Assembly (NCBI GenBank): GCA_033439295.1
Contig: JAVTLE010000008.1
Location: forward strand, 1,612,001 to 1,676,000
DNA: 64,000 nucleotides
DNA from: Deuterostichococcus epilithicus
Lineage: Eukaryota; Chlorophyta; Trebouxiophyceae; Prasiolales; Stichococcaceae
Reading direction: 5' to 3'
In this document: one piece after another, positions 59,875-64,000 of the stretch
Position numbering within the stretch: the stretch's first letter is position 1
How the letters are laid out: each line of letters opens with the position of its first letter
Program-made: the position numbers and the translations under genes
Notes under the pieces: generated by a model
The model's database searches: none
What the model saw: only the letters and a program-made list of their open reading frames with translations
What the model was told of the DNA's origin: nothing

Positions 59875-61088
59875 GCATCCTGTCGATGCTCTGGTGCCGT
59901 GGCGTCGGCATCGTGCAGGGCGCGTCACGACGATAGCCTCAGCAGCTGTGCCTGGGTGTGCGAGCCCCTGGTAGGCTGACAGAACTCTGTATCACACGCA
60001 TCTTCTGGGGACATGCGTGTCACGCGACCCCACTGCAGCGTGCTGCCGCTTACTCCGCTTACCAAGAGCGAGAAGACATTTAGCATCGAGATGTATTCGT
60101 TTTATGTGGCAGCGACGCTACGAGCGCTGGCATGAGGCTTCCGCCGATCCGATAATTTTGTTGTGCGTCGCTTGCTGTTGCGGCTGCAGCCGGGCCGTTG
60201 CTGACCGTCACAAGCATCTATTATTTTGTCGGCGCTCGAGTAGCGATTCTGGGGTGCGCAACTGTCGTGCGCTGCTGCTTTTCTTGTGTCATGGGACGGC
60301 CAATGCTATTGGCACGCCTCCTGGCTTCAGGGTCTAGAATGTCGCAGAGAATTTGGGGCTTGCTGTTGCTTTGCAAGCAACATTCAGGTTTGAACCGCCA
60401 GCATTAGATCAGCATAGCTTATTTTCACTGCAGCGAACTTGAGTTGACTCTGGGAGTGCTCCATCCGGTGATTTGTATATAGCGGGGATCGTTTCGTTTC
60501 TGAGGACGACTGGGACGGTTTACTTTCTAGGGCGTGTGTGTTCACATGCGGCGCATGTCGTCACATGTTTGTGTTGTAAAGCTCAGGCAGATAGTCCTCC
60601 CACTGCCTCATCGATGGACTCTTGCCTCAGCCTTACAGGTACGATGACCCACTGCTCAACATCCATGCGCTTGCATGTGCAGGCCACCTAGACAGCTGAG
60701 CTTTAATTTGTGCCCTTGACCTGCCATTTCTTATATATCTGTATTGTACGCAAACCCTGCTCGTAAAAGGCACATACGGATGATGTCTCCTGCAGGCGAC
60801 ATTCACATGAGAATATTTGTCTGCAAGGCGGTGCCGTGCCGTTTTTGACATGCTGCCGTGCCATTTTATACACATGCTGCCCCCGACGGCCGAGATTCCA
60901 GGGAGAAACGTTGCTTTGAACACATCGTTAAAGATAGGCTCAGCTGCTGGTTATCTGCTCGTTTCCATCGGCAGGTGTAGCTAACCCTGAGCGTGCAGCA
61001 TTCTTTCAAACCACTTGCAACTTTCAAGGATTTACTCCAGCAACACCAGAAAGCTTGTTCTGTAGTCCTTCCTCCGGCCTTCCAAGCG
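59875..61088. other. 1.2-kb convergent intergenic region
   Basis: Between the stops of two convergent genes. The sequence is lower in GC than the genes (for example 60400-60560 and 60700-60760) and has only short frames. It probably holds long 3' UTRs; no RNA gene was recognised. Confidence 0.45.
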
Positions 61089-61186
61089 CTATCCAGGACC
61101 GTAGTCCCATGCCCCATCTGCCTTCGCGGTGGGCGCCGGCACGCCGCCCAGCTGCGATAACGTGTGCTGGGCCACGGCTCCGGCGG

Positions 61187-61222
<36 letters not shown>

Positions 61223-61261
61223 ATGCCTGCAGCTGGCTCGCGTGCTGCTGGTAGGCAAGCA

Positions 61262-61296
<35 letters not shown>

Positions 61297-64000
61297 GCTG
61301 TGGGCGATGCGTGCCCGAGCGCTTCCGCGGCGACGCCAGACATGGCCGCCACGCCGTAGCTGCCCGACGAGCGGCGCCGGTGGCTGCTGAACCCGCCGCC
61401 GGCGTCAGTGTAGCTGCCCTGCGCATCTGGATGCGGCAGGCTGTGCATTGGGGCCAGCGAGTCGGAGCCCACAGGCGCAAAGCCGTCCATCTGCGGTGGG
61501 GCGCCGCCGCCGCCGCCGACTGGCCCGGCCTCCTGCGCCGCCTGCGGCCACTGCACCGCCTCCGAGCCGCTGTGCTCCGGCACGCGCCCCAGCAGCGACC
61601 TGCGCCACACGTCACGAGATACGCCATAAGCCGCAGGCGAGGTTTGTCAACAGTGACTACTCGCGGCACTTGCGAGGCGCCCCGGAGACACACAGGTTGC
61701 TGAAGCTGACTGCATGGGCGACCTGCTGCGGCGGCCTCAGTCCGGAGATGTACCCAATTAGACCGCAGCGGTTGGGGACATGGCACAGGGTGTCCACATG
61801 GCAGACGCACCGGCTGTACTGCCCCGAGCCGAGGCTGAAGCTGGAGCCGGAGCCCAATGTGCGGTGGCCGCCACCGCCCAGAGCGCCCCCCACCTCCAGG
61901 CTCTGCCGCCGGGACGCCTCCCCAGACAGGAGCTGGTCGTCGCTGCAGGTCACAATGGTCCGAAGATGTTGGACCTGCTGGTGTTTGTTCCATGTTTGTT
62001 GCTGATCCGCAAGCAGGCGAGTTGCCATAAGCTGGCATGTCCAATGGCATTCAGACAGACATGCTGGCAATGCAGACCTGAGGCGTGTGCTCGCCATGCA
62101 AAGAAGCACACCCGCACCTAAACAGCGGGTCCCACTCCGCGGGGTCAGGCAGCTCGCTCGAATGCTGCCGCACCGCCGACGCCGCCTGCTGCTGCTGCGC
62201 CTGCTGCTGCTGTGTTAATAGCGTCTCCATGTAGGCATTGCCGCCAAAAGCGGCCTGCACATCCGGCGGGCCCTGCTGGCTGTAGCCGCCGCTGCAAAGG
62301 GAGGGGCAGTTGTTGTGCTCGGCAAGTGCTCAAGGGCTCAACTGCAAGTAGGCTTGTTCCTGGCCCCGGCATCGGCTGGCTGCCGCTCTGTGGCATGGCG
62401 TGGCTTACGTTGGCCAGAGCAACAGCGCGATTCAAGGCAGGCAGATCAAGGATGAAGTCTTGGCGGTGTATGCTCTCCAGCCCAGTGGCTTGCATGCGAC
62501 CAGCAGGCCGCAGAAGACAGACGACTAACACACTGATTATTGGAAAGTGTTTTCGGGGCAGATTCTCGCCTGCCCATGCGCATCAGGCCGGATGCGCCGC
62601 CGTACTGGTCCACCGGCATAGACTGGCTGTACTGCTGCTGCTGGAACATTGCCGCCACAGCCGCCGTGGATGACGCAGCGGGCTGCTGGTACGACTGGCC
62701 GCCCAGCTGCAGTTGTTGAAGGCAATTGTCAGGCTCCGGCACACATCATCCCACTGCGTAAGGTGGCACTCACGCCCGCACAGCCAGACCACAGTGCCGC
62801 CTGTGTGAGGTAGGCTGCCTTCCGGTGCATGCAGCAGAACGACAGCATTCACTTGCATGCCAGCGACACACGATGCTCTGATATTGCCCGGCACGCACCT
62901 GCTGAGCCAGCAGCTGCTGCGCCAGGAGCTGCTGCTGCTGCGACGGCGCGGTGAAGGGGTTGGCGCGCTGCCCACTCAGGCTGGCGCTGCCGGTCAGGCT
63001 GTTGCTGCGGCGGCTCGGCAGGTTGCCGGCTTGTGCCTGCCGCCCGTCGGCCGGCGGCCACAGGATGCCCATGTCCATTGAGCCCGGCCGCGATGCCTGC
63101 ATGCAATGGTGTCGGTCCAGCTCAATTCGTGACGAGAGCCCTGCAGGAGGCATTTGAGATGGACCAAGCGACAAGGAGAGGGCCTGTGCCTTGGGTGCAT
63201 ACATGGCCTGATCTGATGCTGCGGCCCAAAGAGATGTGCTGATGTTCTGGCAAACAGTTAGTCGCTGCATGTGCAAGGCCAGCACAACTGCCAGTTCGTT
63301 GTAAAGCCAGGCAAGCGACTCTATGGAGAAGAGTCAAGCTGCGGAAAGTTGAAGAGAGCGTCACGTGCTGCTGGCCGCTGGCCGCGGCGTAGTGCGCCCG
63401 CAGCTGATGTGCCGCCAGCTGCTGCAGCTTCCCCGAGGACAGGCGCGACATCGGCGGCCGCCGCGCCGGGCTGACGTCCATGCTGCCGCGCCCCAGAGCG
63501 CCGCCCGGGCCGCCGCTGCCAAGGGAGCCGCTGCCGGCGGCCAGCGCCGAGGGCGCCAGCGGGCTGCCTGACTCGCCGCTCGGCGCAAAGCCGCCCTGCT
63601 GCGGCGACGCCGCCGCCTCGCCGAGCGGCCCGCCGGCGTGCCCCGGGCTGGCGTGACCAGCCAGGTACGCTCCCGCGCCGCCGCCGTAGGGGCTCTGCTG
63701 CGCCTGCGCCTGCTGCTGCGCGACGGCGGCCGCAAAGGCGCCCGGGTTTAGCTGCAGCAGCGGGTGGCTGCCGTATGGGGTGACGCCCTCCGGCAGACCG
63801 TAGGCCGCCGCCAGGGAGGTGTGCGGCGAGAAGCCGGCGGCCATGGCGGCCATCGCCTGCGCGTGCGCCGCCGCGTGCGCCTGCTCCGGGCTGGTCGCCA
63901 GGATGGCCGCGCGCCCCGACATCGATGCCGGCTGCAGCTGCGGAGTCAGCACACCGGCTGCGTCACTGCCTGGCTGCGGCACTGCGAGGCGGTCGACCCC
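61089..64000 (-). CDS. Gln-rich low-complexity protein (5' partial)
   Basis: The minus-strand gene enters from the right edge and ends at 61089 with DGAWDYGPG. Family not recognised. Coding segments include SLAAAYGLPEGVTPYGSHP (about 63810), SPARRPPMSRLSSGKLQQLA (about 63440), RRSNSLTGSASLSGQ (about 63000), QPAASSTAAVAAMFQQQQ (about 62670), SELPDPAEWDPLFR (about 62130), SDDQLLSGEASRRQSLEVGG (about 61920), and a last exon with two Gln runs from CTG/CAG repeats. Conserved-looking RRQSLE and RRSNSL are potential basophilic kinase or 14-3-3 sites. Such composition is common in plant and algal RNA-binding or CCCH-type regulators, but no folded domain is visible here; any domain lies upstream, outside the window. 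Confidence 0.6.
61188..61296. repeat. Two (CTG)11 runs encoding poly-Gln
   Basis: CTG x11 at 61188-61220 and CTG x11 at 61263-61296, read as CAG (Gln) by the minus-strand gene. The segment between them encodes QQHASQLQAF. Confidence 0.9.

Overview
The window is GC-rich nuclear DNA from a green alga, probably a chlorophyte of the Chlorella/trebouxiophyte kind; the species cannot be named from sequence alone. The reasons are intron-dense protein genes with GT-AG introns of roughly 70-350 bases, a plant gene set (DGD1 galactolipid synthase, beta-amylase, ARFB-type GTPase, an At2g25320-like multi-MATH protein, plant-type HSP110), and CAG/CTG and GCC triplet runs. There is no operon, CRISPR array, recognisable tRNA or rRNA, or intact transposon. 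Four N bases (16762-16763, 18261, 20469) mark unresolved assembly positions.

Layout, left to right: DGD1 (minus, last exon cut by the left edge); a UBZ4-AlkB-GRF dioxygenase (minus); an ICT1/ArfB-like GGQ peptidyl-tRNA hydrolase (plus); a 12.5-kb multi-MATH TRAF-like gene (minus); HSP110 (plus); mitochondrial bS21 (minus); beta-amylase (plus); ARF GTPase (plus); an unrecognised Gln/Ala/Pro-rich protein (minus); a TCAIM-like DUF4460/DUF4461 protein (minus); a TPR protein (plus); SAM50 (minus); a small helical, perhaps Shg1-like protein (plus); a Gly-rich membrane-type protein (minus); RPB11 (plus); an unrecognised two-exon protein (plus); and a Gln-rich protein that runs off the right edge (minus).

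Twelve models were built by matching splice phases exon by exon or, for bS21, from a single open exon. The full models are: release factor 255 aa, HSP110 844 aa, bS21 128 aa, beta-amylase 625 aa, ARF 194 aa, TPR 306 aa, Shg1-like 179 aa, Gly-rich 116 aa, RPB11 119 aa and the two-exon protein 142 aa. DGD1 and SAM50 were checked at several junctions. The rest are domain-anchored with approximate internal boundaries.

Themes: several genes serve organelles (plastid galactolipid and starch enzymes; mitochondrial ribosome, ribosome rescue, SAM50 and perhaps TCAIM), but neighbours look co-located rather than functionally clustered. Genes often alternate in strand, giving short shared upstream regions (337-516 bases). 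The most unusual observation is a repeated pattern in three genes (DGD1, the AlkB gene, SAM50): the acceptor site plus the first 30-65 bases of an exon are duplicated in the intron just upstream. The most interesting protein is the UBZ4-AlkB-GRF fusion.
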